Part shown: positions 53,473 through 63,100 of the stretch, piece by piece
Numbering within the stretch: the stretch's first letter is position 1
How the letters are laid out: each line of letters starts with the position of its first letter
Assembly: GCF_900590885.1 (NCBI RefSeq)
Contig: NZ_UUON01000033.1
Span: forward strand, 248,001 to 312,000
DNA length: 64,000 nucleotides
Reading direction: 5' to 3'
Source of the DNA: Pseudomonas viridiflava
GTDB taxonomy: Bacteria > Pseudomonadota > Gammaproteobacteria > Pseudomonadales > Pseudomonadaceae
The notes under the pieces: model-generated
The model's database searches: none
The model's input: the letters and a program-made list of their open reading frames with translations, nothing else
What the model was told of the DNA's origin: nothing
Translations under genes and position numbers: made by a program

Positions 53473-54984
53473 GTGCCGCGTCGCATCAGCAGAGAGCTTA
53501 AGACTCTCAGTGTTTGGGCTTTATCGTTAGCAATCAGCGGCTGCATCGGAACCGGCGGAATCGCCCCCCAAGGCAAAGCCCTCAACGCCAATACCCTGGC
53601 CACCGACGAAGCCATCCACAGCGCCGCCCAGGACGCCCACTGGCCCACCGCGCAATGGTGGCAGGCCTATGGCGACCCGCAGCTGAACCGCTGGGTCGAC
53701 CTCGCCACCCAAAACAGCCCAAGCATGGCCCTGGCCGCCGCGCGGGTGCGTGAAGCGCGGGCCATGGCCGGGATTGCCGAGTCGGCAGAGTCGTTGCAGA
53801 TCAACAGCGACACCACCCTCAAGCGCCACAACTGGCCCAAGGATCAGTTCTACGGCCCCGGCGAGTTGAGCGGCGCCACCACCTGGGACAACAATTCCTC
53901 CCTGGGCCTGAGCTACGCCCTCGACCTGTGGGGCCGCGAAAGCAATGCCAGCGAGCGGGCCGTGGACCTCGCGCACATGAGCGTCGCCGAAGCGCGCCAG
54001 GCCCAGCTGGAATTGCAGAACAACGTGGTGCGCGCCTATATCCAGTTGTCGTTGCATTACGCCAATCGCGATATCGTCGCGGCGACCCTGGCCCAGCAAC
54101 AGCAGATCCTCGACCTGGCCAACAAACGCCTGAACGCCGGGATCGGCACCCATTTTGACGTCAGCCAGGCCGAGACCCCGCTGCCCGAAACCCATCGCCA
54201 ACTGGACGCCCTGGACGAAGAAATCGCCCTGAGCCGCAACCAGCTGGCCGCGTTGGCCGGCAAGGGGCCGGGGGAAGGCGCGCAGTTGCAACGCCCGACG
54301 TTAGCCCTGGCCGCGCCGCTGAAACTGCCGTCGAGCCTGCCCGCGCAATTGCTCGGCCAGCGCCCGGACGTGGTCGCCAGCCGCTGGCAGGTGGCGGCCC
54401 AGGCGCGTGGCATTGATGTGGCCCATGCCGGCTTCTACCCCAACGTCGACCTGGTCGGCAGCCTCGGGTATGTGGCCACCGGTGGCGGCATGCTTGAGTT
54501 TCTGGCAGGCAAGAAATTCAACTACAACGTCGGCCCGGCGATCACCTTGCCAATCTTCGACGGCGGCCGCCTGCGTGCCGAGTTGGGCGAGGCCAGCGCC
54601 GGTTATGACATCGCCGTGGCCAAGTACAACCAGACCCTGGTCAACGCGCTCAAGGGCATCAGCGACCAGTTGATCCGCCGCGAGTCCATGGACAAGCAAG
54701 CGGGCTTTGCCGCGCAGTCGGTGGCCTCGGCGCGCAAAACCTACGACATCGCGATGATCGCCTACCAGCGTGGCCTCACCGATTACCTCAATGTGCTCAA
54801 CGCCCAGACCCTGCTGTTCCGCCAGCAGCAAGTCGAGCAACAGGTACAGGCCGCGCGCCTGAGCGCGCATGCCGAGCTGGTGACCGCCCTGGGCGGCGGC
54901 CTCGACGCCGGCCAGGACCTACCGCAAGACGCCAAGACCCTCCCGAGCAAGACCCCGGCGGCGCTGGCCGTGTTCGATCACTGA
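53473..54984 (+). CDS. Outer-membrane efflux channel lipoprotein (NodT/OprM family)
   Basis: 503 residues from GTG 53473, with AGGA 11 bases upstream; the frame opens at 53413 but the earlier part lacks signal character. Lipobox LAISGC (Cys about 24). Two repeated TolC-like halves follow (RWVDLATQNSPSMALAAARVREARA; and PSSLPAQLLGQRPDVVASRWQVAAQARGIDVAHAGFYPNV near the second). It forms the outer-membrane exit of the efflux system encoded by the next three genes. Divergent from the LysR gene. Confidence 0.92.
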   Translation: MPRRISRELKTLSVWALSLAISGCIGTGGIAPQGKALNANTLATDEAIHSAAQDAHWPTAQWWQAYGDPQLNRWVDLATQNSPSMALAAARVREARAMAGIAESAESLQINSDTTLKRHNWPKDQFYGPGELSGATTWDNNSSLGLSYALDLWGRESNASERAVDLAHMSVAEARQAQLELQNNVVRAYIQLSLHYANRDIVAATLAQQQQILDLANKRLNAGIGTHFDVSQAETPLPETHRQLDALDEEIALSRNQLAALAGKGPGEGAQLQRPTLALAAPLKLPSSLPAQLLGQRPDVVASRWQVAAQARGIDVAHAGFYPNVDLVGSLGYVATGGGMLEFLAGKKFNYNVGPAITLPIFDGGRLRAELGEASAGYDIAVAKYNQTLVNALKGISDQLIRRESMDKQAGFAAQSVASARKTYDIAMIAYQRGLTDYLNVLNAQTLLFRQQQVEQQVQAARLSAHAELVTALGGGLDAGQDLPQDAKTLPSKTPAALAVFDH

Positions 54985-54994
54985 GTAGGATTCG

Positions 54995-57172
54995 ATGACT
55001 CCCTTGCCTGCACCGCTGCGCTGGCTGCATTCCCTTGAGTGGCGCCGTGGCTTTTTCGACTGGGCACGCAGCGACGGCGTGACCTGGGTGTACATCTTCA
55101 AGGTACTGATCGCCGCCTTCCTGACCTTGTGGCTGGCGATGCGCCTTGAGCTGCCGCAACCGCGCACGGCGATGATCACCGTGTTTATCGTGATGCAACC
55201 CCAGAGCGGCCAGGTGTTCGCCAAGAGCTTTTATCGCTTCCTCGGCACCCTGGCGGGCTCGGCGGTGATGGTCTTTTTGATCGCCTTGTTCGCGCAGAAC
55301 ACCGAGTTGTTCCTCGGCGCGCTGGCGATCTGGGTCGGCCTCTGCACGGCCGGCGCCACGCGCAATCGCAACTTTCGCGCCTATGGATTTGTGCTGGCCG
55401 GGTACACGGCGGCGATGGTCGGCTTGCCGGCCTTGGCTCATCCAGACGGCGCATTCATGGCGGCGGTGTGGCGGGTGCTGGAAATTTCCCTGGGGATTCT
55501 ATGCTCCACGCTGGTCAGCGCCGCGATCCTGCCGCAAACCAGCAGCGCCGCCATGCGCAACGCGCTGTACCAGCGTTTTGGGGTGTTCGCGCTGTTCGTC
55601 ACCGACGGCCTGCGCGGGCGCAGCCAGCGTGAAGGGTTCGAGGCCAGCAACGTGCGTTTTATCGCCGAAGCCGTGGGCCTGGAAGGGCTGCGCAGCGTCA
55701 CCGTGTTCGAAGACCCGCATATGCGTCGGCGCAACGGCCGGCTCAGTCGCCTCAACAGCGAGTTCATGAGCATCACCACGCGCTTCAACGCCTTGCACCA
55801 GTTGCTCGAACGTCTGCGCACCGATGCCGCCGATCACGTGGTGGCGGCCATCAAGCCTGGCCTGCAAGACCTCGCCGAAGTGCTCGACGGTTTCACCGGC
55901 CGCGCCCTCACAAGCCCCGACGCCGCGCGCCTGGTCAACCAGTTGAGCGCCTACAAGGACGGCCTGCCCGCCAAGGTCCGTAGCCTGCGCGCGACCTTCC
56001 AGGAGGGCAACCCGAGTGAAGCCGAGCAGCTGGATTTCCACACTGCCTACGAGCTGCTCTACCGCTTTGTCGACGACCTGCACAACTACGCGCAGACCCA
56101 CGCCTCCCTGGCCGACCACAGCCACGAACGCGAGCAGTGGGACGAGACGTTCATCCCCAAAACCAACTGGCTGGCCTGCGCCGCCTCGGGCATTCGCGCC
56201 TCGTTTATCCTGATCGCGCTGGGCAGCTACTGGGTGGCCACGGCCTGGCCCAGCGGCGCCACCATGACCCTGATCGCCGCCGCCACCGTCGGCCTGTCCG
56301 CCGCCACGCCCAACCCCAAGCGCATGGCGTTCCAGATGGCGTGCGGCACCTTGATCGGCGCGTTGGTGGGCTTTGTCGAGATGTTCTTCGTCTTCCCCTG
56401 GATCGATGGTTTCCCCTTGCTCTGCGTGATGCTCGCGCCGGTGATCGTGCTCGGTGCGTTCCTCGCCTCACGCCCCAAATACGCCGGGGTCGGGCTAGGC
56501 CTGTTGATCTTCTTCAGCACCGGCTCGGTGCCGGATAACCTCACGGTCTACAACCCCTACACCTTTATCAACGACTACATCGCCATGGTCATCGGCATGC
56601 TGGTGTGCGCGGCGGCGGGGGCGATCATCCTGCCGCCCAACAGCCGCTGGTTGTGGCGCCGTCTGGAGCAGGACCTGCGCGAACAAGTGGTGTATGCCAT
56701 CAGCGGCAAGCTCAAGGGGCTGGCGTCGAGTTTCGAAAGCCGCACCCGCGACCTGCTGCACCAGGCCTACGGCCTTGCCGTCGGCCAGCCGCAGGTGCAG
56801 CGCGATTTGCTGCGCTGGATGTTTGTGGTGCTGGAGGTCGGCCACGCGATCATCGAATTGCGCAAGGAGCAGGCGATTTTGCCGGTGCACCCGGCGTATG
56901 CCGAATCCCAGCCGTGGCGCCAGGCGATCCGCGTAATGGGCCGCTCGCTGGTACGGCTGTTCCTGCAGCCCAGCGCGAGCAACCTGGAGCGCGGCCTGAT
57001 CGCCGTCGACCACGCGATCAGCCGCGTACAGGCCACCGACGAACCCTTCGCCCCGCACTTCGACACCTCGGCCCTGCGCCGGGTGAAGAGCTACCTGCAC
57101 TTTATCCGTACCTCGCTGCTGGACCCGCAATCGCCGCTGGCGGCCCTCAAAGGAACCCCGCATGCCCCGTGA
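54995..57172 (+). CDS. FUSC-family inner-membrane efflux transporter (AaeB-like)
   Basis: 725 residues, AGGA 4 bases before the ATG. Two blocks of about five or six membrane spans (about 28-180 and 385-545), each followed by a cytoplasmic region, as in AaeB and the fusaric acid resistance family. Motif QPQSGQVFAKSFYRFLGTLAGS in the first block matches the FUSC core. With the HlyD adaptor and OMF it exports aromatic carboxylic acids in relatives; the substrate here is unknown. Overlaps the DUF1656 gene by 11 bases. Confidence 0.93.
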   Translation: MTPLPAPLRWLHSLEWRRGFFDWARSDGVTWVYIFKVLIAAFLTLWLAMRLELPQPRTAMITVFIVMQPQSGQVFAKSFYRFLGTLAGSAVMVFLIALFAQNTELFLGALAIWVGLCTAGATRNRNFRAYGFVLAGYTAAMVGLPALAHPDGAFMAAVWRVLEISLGILCSTLVSAAILPQTSSAAMRNALYQRFGVFALFVTDGLRGRSQREGFEASNVRFIAEAVGLEGLRSVTVFEDPHMRRRNGRLSRLNSEFMSITTRFNALHQLLERLRTDAADHVVAAIKPGLQDLAEVLDGFTGRALTSPDAARLVNQLSAYKDGLPAKVRSLRATFQEGNPSEAEQLDFHTAYELLYRFVDDLHNYAQTHASLADHSHEREQWDETFIPKTNWLACAASGIRASFILIALGSYWVATAWPSGATMTLIAAATVGLSAATPNPKRMAFQMACGTLIGALVGFVEMFFVFPWIDGFPLLCVMLAPVIVLGAFLASRPKYAGVGLGLLIFFSTGSVPDNLTVYNPYTFINDYIAMVIGMLVCAAAGAIILPPNSRWLWRRLEQDLREQVVYAISGKLKGLASSFESRTRDLLHQAYGLAVGQPQVQRDLLRWMFVVLEVGHAIIELRKEQAILPVHPAYAESQPWRQAIRVMGRSLVRLFLQPSASNLERGLIAVDHAISRVQATDEPFAPHFDTSALRRVKSYLHFIRTSLLDPQSPLAALKGTPHAP

Positions 57173-57362
57173 AATAGCCTTCCATGGCGTGTACATGCCG
57201 ACCATGACCCTGATGTTTTTGATCGCGGCCGGCGTGGCCTGGGCGCTGGACCGCTTTCTGGCCGGGTTCGACCTGTACCGTTTTTTCTGGCACCCGGCGC
57301 TGCTGCGCCTGAGCCTGTTCGTTTGCCTGTTCGGCGCCCTGGCGCTGAGCGTCTACCGTTGA
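57162..57362 (+). CDS. DUF1656 small membrane protein (AaeX-like)
   Basis: 66 residues with two membrane spans (about 12-30 and 44-62). Begins REIAFHGVYMPTM, typical of DUF1656. Always sits between FUSC and HlyD genes in this type of operon. Role unknown, probably an accessory subunit of the pump. Confidence 0.92.
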   Translation: MPREIAFHGVYMPTMTLMFLIAAGVAWALDRFLAGFDLYRFFWHPALLRLSLFVCLFGALALSVYR

Positions 57363-57372
57363 GAATGCCCCG

Positions 57373-58233
57373 ATGAAAAAGTTTTTCAGCCTGCTCGCGA
57401 CCTTGCTGGTACTGGCGTTGGCCATCTGGATCGGCCGCACATTGTGGGTGCACTACATGCAAACCCCATGGACCCGCGACGGCCGTGTGCGCGCCGATAT
57501 CATCAACGTGGCCGCCGACGTCACCGGTGAAGTGGTCGACGTGCCGGTGCGCGACAACCAGTTGGTGAAAAAGGGCGACCTGCTGATGCAGATCGACCCC
57601 GAGCACTACCGCATCGCGGTCAAGCAGGCGCAGTCTTTGGTTGCCTCGCGCAAAGCCACCTGGGAGATGCGCAAGGTCAACGCCCACCGCCGCGCGGACC
57701 TCGACGCGCTGGTGATCTCCAGGGAAAACCGCGACGACGCGAGCAACATCGCCGACTCGGCGCTGGCCGACTACCAACACGCGCTGGCGCAGCTGGAAGC
57801 CGCCGAGCTGAACCTGAAACGCACCCAGGTGGTGGCGGCAGTGGACGGCTACGTCACCAACCTCAACGTGCACCGTGGCGACTACGCGCGTATCGGCGAA
57901 GCCAAGATGGCCGTGGTGGATATGCACTCGTTCTGGGTCTATGGCTTCTTCGAAGAAACCAAACTGCCCCATGTGAAAGTCGGTGACAAAGCCGATATGC
58001 AGCTTATGAGCGGCGAGACGCTCAAGGGCCACGTGGAAAGCATCTCGCGCGGCATCTACGACCGCGATAACCCCGAGAGCCGCGAGCTGATCGCCGATGT
58101 GAACCCGACGTTCAACTGGGTGCGTTTGGCCCAGCGCGTGCCGGTGCGGATTCATATTGATGAGGTGCCGGAAGGGGTCCTGCTGGCAGCGGGCATCACC
58201 TGCACCGTGATCGTCAACCAGGCACAGAATTAA
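57373..58233 (+). CDS. HlyD-family periplasmic adaptor (AaeA-like)
   Basis: 286 residues. One N-terminal membrane anchor (about 5-25), a lipoyl half-motif NVAADVTGEVVDVPVRDNQLVKKGDLL (about 47-73), a helical hairpin, a second half KRTQVVAAVDGYVTNLNVHRGDY (about 146-168) and a beta-barrel domain. It bridges the FUSC transporter to the outer-membrane channel. Last gene of the operon; a REP hairpin overlaps its stop. Confidence 0.93.
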   Translation: MKKFFSLLATLLVLALAIWIGRTLWVHYMQTPWTRDGRVRADIINVAADVTGEVVDVPVRDNQLVKKGDLLMQIDPEHYRIAVKQAQSLVASRKATWEMRKVNAHRRADLDALVISRENRDDASNIADSALADYQHALAQLEAAELNLKRTQVVAAVDGYVTNLNVHRGDYARIGEAKMAVVDMHSFWVYGFFEETKLPHVKVGDKADMQLMSGETLKGHVESISRGIYDRDNPESRELIADVNPTFNWVRLAQRVPVRIHIDEVPEGVLLAAGITCTVIVNQAQN

Positions 58234-58266
58234 AATGTGGGAGGGGCTTGCCCCCTCCCACATTTT
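58232..58266. repeat. REP palindrome, overlapping a stop codon
   Basis: AAAATGTGGGAGGGGC-TT-GCCCCCTCCCACATTTT. The left end includes the last bases of the adaptor's TAA stop. It lies between convergent genes and may block read-through. Confidence 0.88.
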
Positions 58267-58274
58267 GACCAGGT

Positions 58275-58676
58275 TCAGGCCTTGATAAAGGTTTCGTGCA
58301 AGTGACGCCACAGCAACGCGCCGCTGGCCTGCTTCTCAAACACCACCGTGGCCCTCCGATCCGTCCGCGTACCGCTGTCATCCACCTGAAGCTCGCGATA
58401 AGTCACCGTCGCCCCACGCGCATGCCGGTCGATTCCGGCCATTTCACTCAAGGTGATCTTCAACCCCGGACGCATCCCGCCCAGGCGCGTGAACAGCGCA
58501 TTAACCCCCGCCGCATTGACCCTTGTGCCAGTGGCGGGGGCGACCATGCTGAACTCGGGTGAAAAGCGTGCGAGCAGGTTTTGCAGGGTGCCTTCAGGGG
58601 CAACCCCGGCGAACCATTGTTCGATCTCGACGTGGGTCTGGATCACTTCTTCGAAAAAGTCGCTGTAGTCGATCAT
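58275..58676 (-). CDS. SnoaL/NTF2-like small protein
   Basis: 133 residues. The pattern of an N-terminal helix, a cone-shaped sheet (FSPEFSMVAPATGTRVNAAGVNALF, TVTYRELQVD, RRATVVFEKQASGALLWRHLHETF) fits the NTF2-like superfamily (DUF4440/SnoaL). Such proteins bind small molecules or act as isomerases; no catalytic set can be named. It follows the SDR gene with no gap and is probably translated from the same message. Confidence 0.75.
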   Translation of the reverse strand: MIDYSDFFEEVIQTHVEIEQWFAGVAPEGTLQNLLARFSPEFSMVAPATGTRVNAAGVNALFTRLGGMRPGLKITLSEMAGIDRHARGATVTYRELQVDDSGTRTDRRATVVFEKQASGALLWRHLHETFIKA

Positions 58677-59489
58677 TTATAAACTCCCATTCAAACCAAA
58701 GCGTTTCTTCAACACGGTTTCCAATAATCCTTTGGGCAGCAACGCCGCCATCAGCGGCAACGCCCGGCTGCCATTGCCCGAGCGCAACAGGCGCGGCGGC
58801 TTGGGCTGTTGCACGGCTTTGAGCACATCTGCCGCAAACGCCGTGGCCGGGGTCGGCTTGTCCTGGGAGGCCTGGCTGCGCGCGCGAATGCCGTCACGCA
58901 GCGGCCACCAGGGCGATTGCTCGTTGATCAATAGCTCGGCCTGGGCGCCGGCGTTTTTCGCGAAACGTGTGTTGATGGCACCCGGTTGGACTTCCATGAC
59001 CCGAATCGCGAACGGCGCCAGCTCCATGCGCAGGGCGTCGCTTAATGCGTGCACGGCGGCCTTGGACGCGCAGTAGGCGCCGGCGAACGGCGTAACCAGC
59101 ACCCCGGAAACACTGCCGATATTCACCACCAGGCCCTTGCGTTTGCGCAGGGCCGGGAACAGCGCCTGGGTCACGCCGACGAGAGAGAACACGTTGGTTT
59201 CGAACTGGCGCTGCATGGCGTCGGTGCCGCCATCGAGCAACGGGCCCATGGCGCCGTAGCCGGCGTTGTTGACCAGCACATCGAGTTCGCCCAATTGCCC
59301 GGCCAGGCGTTGCAGGGCGGCGCCGTCATTCACATCAAGCTGCACGGCGTGGAAACCGGCGGTGGATAAGTCGGCGACATCTTCCGCGCGGCGGGCGCTG
59401 GCCCACACGTCATAGCCGGCCGCTTTGAAGGCATCGGCCAGGGCACGGCCGATGCCGCTGGAGCAACCGGTGATCAGTACATTGGGCAT
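58677..59489 (-). CDS. Short-chain dehydrogenase/reductase
   Basis: 270 residues from ATG 59489 with AAGGA about 7 bases upstream. Cofactor motif TGCSSGIG (7-14), NNAG (74-77), and catalytic Ser126 or Ser128, Tyr139 and Lys143 (YCASK). The classic SDR fold, with an extended C-terminus rich in Lys/Leu that may touch membrane. Substrate unknown. Confidence 0.93.
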   Translation of the reverse strand: MPNVLITGCSSGIGRALADAFKAAGYDVWASARRAEDVADLSTAGFHAVQLDVNDGAALQRLAGQLGELDVLVNNAGYGAMGPLLDGGTDAMQRQFETNVFSLVGVTQALFPALRKRKGLVVNIGSVSGVLVTPFAGAYCASKAAVHALSDALRMELAPFAIRVMEVQPGAINTRFAKNAGAQAELLINEQSPWWPLRDGIRARSQASQDKPTPATAFAADVLKAVQQPKPPRLLRSGNGSRALPLMAALLPKGLLETVLKKRFGLNGSL

Positions 59490-59503
59490 GGATCCATCCT
59501 TTG

Positions 59504-59968
59504 TCAGTCCGAGAAACTGCCTTGCAGGTGCTCGGCGCGAAATTCCAGGGTTTGCGCGCGGTAGCCGGGGCGCAGTGGTGGGGTGGGCAGGCAGTCGTCC
59601 CAGGTGGCGCCGGCCTGCAATTCGCCAGGGCCGCGATAGCGTGGGGCGGCGTAGACGTTGTCGGCCAGGTTGACCGTGTCCCCCGGGGCATAGGCGGCGA
59701 CGCGCCAGCGCAGTTCGGTCAGCGGTACGTCGTTGCCGTTGTTCAGGGTCAGTTTCAGGGGACGGTCGGCGGGGCATTCCTGCGACGCGTAGGTAATGCG
59801 CAGTTCAAGGCGGGCCAGTTGCGAGGCTTCGCGGTTGTCCAGCCACACCACCCATACGGCGACACACCCCAGGCCCACGGCAGCTGCCAGGGATACGGGC
59901 AAGGCCTTGGCGGGGTAGCGCAATAGCAGGATCAACCAAGTGATGATCAGGAGTACGCCGAAGAACAC
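59504..59968 (-). CDS. Small membrane protein with a soluble C-terminal domain
   Basis: 154 residues from GTG 59968, chosen because GAGGG lies 7 bases upstream; the frame is open to 60046 (180 residues). Two membrane spans (FFGVLLIITWLILLL, then VSLAAAVGLGCVAVWVVWL) and a C-terminal exported domain of immunoglobulin-like strands with two Cys (SQECPADRP, DDCLPTP) that may form a disulfide. Pseudomonas homologs are often labelled multidrug transporter, which the topology does not support. Function unknown. It ends 14 bases before the SDR start. Confidence 0.7.
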   Translation of the reverse strand: MFFGVLLIITWLILLLRYPAKALPVSLAAAVGLGCVAVWVVWLDNREASQLARLELRITYASQECPADRPLKLTLNNGNDVPLTELRWRVAAYAPGDTVNLADNVYAAPRYRGPGELQAGATWDDCLPTPPLRPGYRAQTLEFRAEHLQGSFSD

Positions 59969-60179
59969 GATTAAACCCTCGCTTGCGGTGAGCAACCATC
60001 CTAGCTGACCCCAGGTAGGAAACCAATTTGATCCTCCTGTGCACAAACATCGTCACGCTCTGGGGGCGCTGGCGAACATCAGGAAATATATACGCTGCGT
60101 TCCAATGGAACGGCGAGCGCGCTGATCCCACTGATGCCGAGCCAAGGAGCAGTTTTTACTTTTAAAAGGAGTTCACCCG

Positions 60180-63100
60180 ATGATTGTTAAGCGTCATCTC
60201 CAGGTTCAGCCCGATTTTCCTTTTCGATCAAACGTTGTCCTGCCTAAAGCCGTCGAACAGCCAGCGCCTCGTTCAGACAGCCCCGGAATAGTGTCCGAGC
60301 AGGCCATTACCGGCACTCCCCTTACCCCGATCGTGCGGGGTATTTATCCTGCATTCGTCAAAGAAGCCGGTGTGAATACCCCCACGTCTGCTCAACAGGG
60401 GCTTTTGCTTCAACACGACGACCTCAACAATAAAATCAACCTGTTGATCAGCCAGCAGCCGACCTATGAAGCCTTTTTCCAGAAGTATCAACCCTACGTT
60501 GCCAGCACCCCCGGTGCGGTCGACAATATTGGCGCCCTGTTTGCCAATGCCGTCACGCGGTTCTGGACAGCGCCGCGCCCTGGCGAAAAACCCTCCAGCC
60601 CACCGCAAGATCAACTGATTAATCTGCATCGGCAAATGCTCTCCACCCAGGCGGCCCTGCGCGCTGCGGACGGTACCCTGAGCAGTGCGGGTAAAGCCTT
60701 GATTGACAAGGCGTTCCAGTATCCCACCCAGGCTGACCGGGAAAAGGCCTTCCCGCACGGTTCACGCTTGGGGGTCTACCCGCTCACGGTGGATGACAAC
60801 ACGCCAACCGGTGCGCGCCTGGCGGGTGCCTTTATGCTCACCGCCACCGACGGCTCCAGCGCAACCACGCCCCACTGGCCCAACGGCGACAAAAGCCTGT
60901 TGGCCAGCGAAGACAACGGCCCCGTGGTGCTCTACACCCCTGGTGAAGGCTTTGAAGAGTTCGCCAACCCCGCCCAGTTGCAAGCGGTGTTGATGCAACG
61001 CATCGACAACGGAGGGGTGCCCGCAACGCTGCTCTCGGAAAGTCTGCCGCTGCCTGCCGAGCGCCTGCGCAAGCCCCTGCGCGGGCAAGACCTGACGCTC
61101 GGGTTTTCGCCTATCCCTGAGGATGTGACGGCCGCAGCGATACCTCAGCTGTTGGAACGGCAAGCCGACGAACTGAATGCGCTGACTCACTCGGATACGA
61201 GTGATATGGACGGCGAGCACATCGCCGCCGCCATGAACAATGCCGCCAATTGGACCTCTCAATTTGACGGCAGCAACGCCATGCTCGCCCGGGCTGAAAA
61301 ACTCGAAGACAAACAACAACCGCAGTGGCTGAAAAACCTGTTGCCTGTGAATGCGGGGCATTATCAGTTTCTGGACACCTGCGAGCAAAAAACCGCTCAG
61401 GCGCTGGCTCCTTTGTTGGAGGCCATTCCCTCGCTGCAGCACTTTGCCAATCAGCAGATAAACGCCGCACTCAAGCAGAAATACCCGGCGGCAAATTTTG
61501 ATGCAGACAAGATCGTGGTGCACACCTACGGGGAGTTCGTCTTCTCGCGAAGAAACGGCGAGGTCGTGAAAAACGTCACCAACAGCTTTAGCTCCCTGAC
61601 TGAGGTTGCCTTGAAAAATGCGACCCTATCGATCCCGGCAGAAAACTACCAAAATCGCTCTTTGACAATGACCGCAAGCCTGACCGATACCGGCGGCAAG
61701 CCGGTGCTCGGGGCTGATGGAAAGCCCATCGTCCTGGAGGGGAGTGAAATCGCGGCACTGGTCAGTAAGCTGGAGGTGGGCAGCAATTACATCAAGTTGC
61801 TCAAGAAACGAATGGCGCCGGAGGCCCTGACGGGAGACGCGGGAAAAGTCCGCACCGCCTGGAAGGCCAACCTGTCGGATGTCATGAGGAAACAGGCATT
61901 TCTGGCGGAATTGAACCCGCTGGCGTACCCGCCTGGATCGCCGGGCCCTGAGTGGGTACAAACCGTGCTCGACTTTCCGGACCCTGCCAAACGGCCGCAA
62001 GTGGATGGAAGAACCATCGTTGCCAATACGGTGAGTCACTATGGCAAGGCGCTTCAAGGCGTGATTGCGATTGACAGTGGCAAAGGTGGGCCGCTGATCC
62101 TGTATAGCCCCGATGCGCCGGACGGTATGTCCTTTCGGCAAGTCGCCGACCGAGTCGCCCTGGAAACGCTTTTCGAACAGCCGCAATGGAAAACGTATGC
62201 CGAAAGCAAGGTGTCGCCGCTCAACCCTGGCGGCCCCGATGCGGCGATCCAGGACCGCCTGAATGAGTCGGTTTTCAGCGCCCTGGACCGCGAGGACCGC
62301 GGCGACCGGCCCAATGGCCCTGGATACCTCAGCCCGATCCAAGGTGATTTTCAGGACGCATTGTATAAACAGTTGGCAGGCCTCTTGATCGATGAGGCAG
62401 ATGCTGGTTCTGTCAGCTCTGCCGAGCTGGCTGCAGAGACGAACTACAACAAGATCATGTTTGGTATCGAGATCGCTACCCAGCTTTTGGGCTGTTTGCC
62501 CGCAGCTGGAAGGTTTGTCTCGACTGCCCTGCGGCTTACCAGGGCCGGGTTGAGAGTCCTCAAGGCACCGGGCAACGCCATCGTCAACGCACTCAACCGG
62601 CCTGATCGCCTTGCCATGCTCTATTCCCGAGTCGGCGGCAGTGGCGGTGCCACGGCGGGTAGCAGGGCCCGCCCCCTTCTGCGGCCTGTCTTGAGTGCGC
62701 CTGCGCTAAGCCGCGCGGTGCAGCCACTGGCCCCCGGCACGCCCGGCGTGGGGAGTGTGCCGGATATCAGCGGCCATTCCGTTCCGGATAGCCTGCTCAG
62801 CGGCCGTACGCTGAGGGGCGATGGTACTTATCAAGTCGGCGATCAGTTCTACGTGCGCTACACCGATGGCACCGGCGTCAGCAAACCCTATGAAATCAGC
62901 CCGATTTACAAAATCGAAGGCGGCCCTGTGCGGGTGATTAACCCCCATACCCGAAAAACCGTTGCGTTCCTGCAGCCGGCAGGCGCAGGGGAGTGGCGGC
63001 AGAGCCGGATGTTGGGTGGCGCTAAGGGCGGCGTCGTCCAAGGGGTCAAACGCCCCAATACTGAGCCGGTGCAACCTGGACCTTCCAGCGCGGCCAAACA

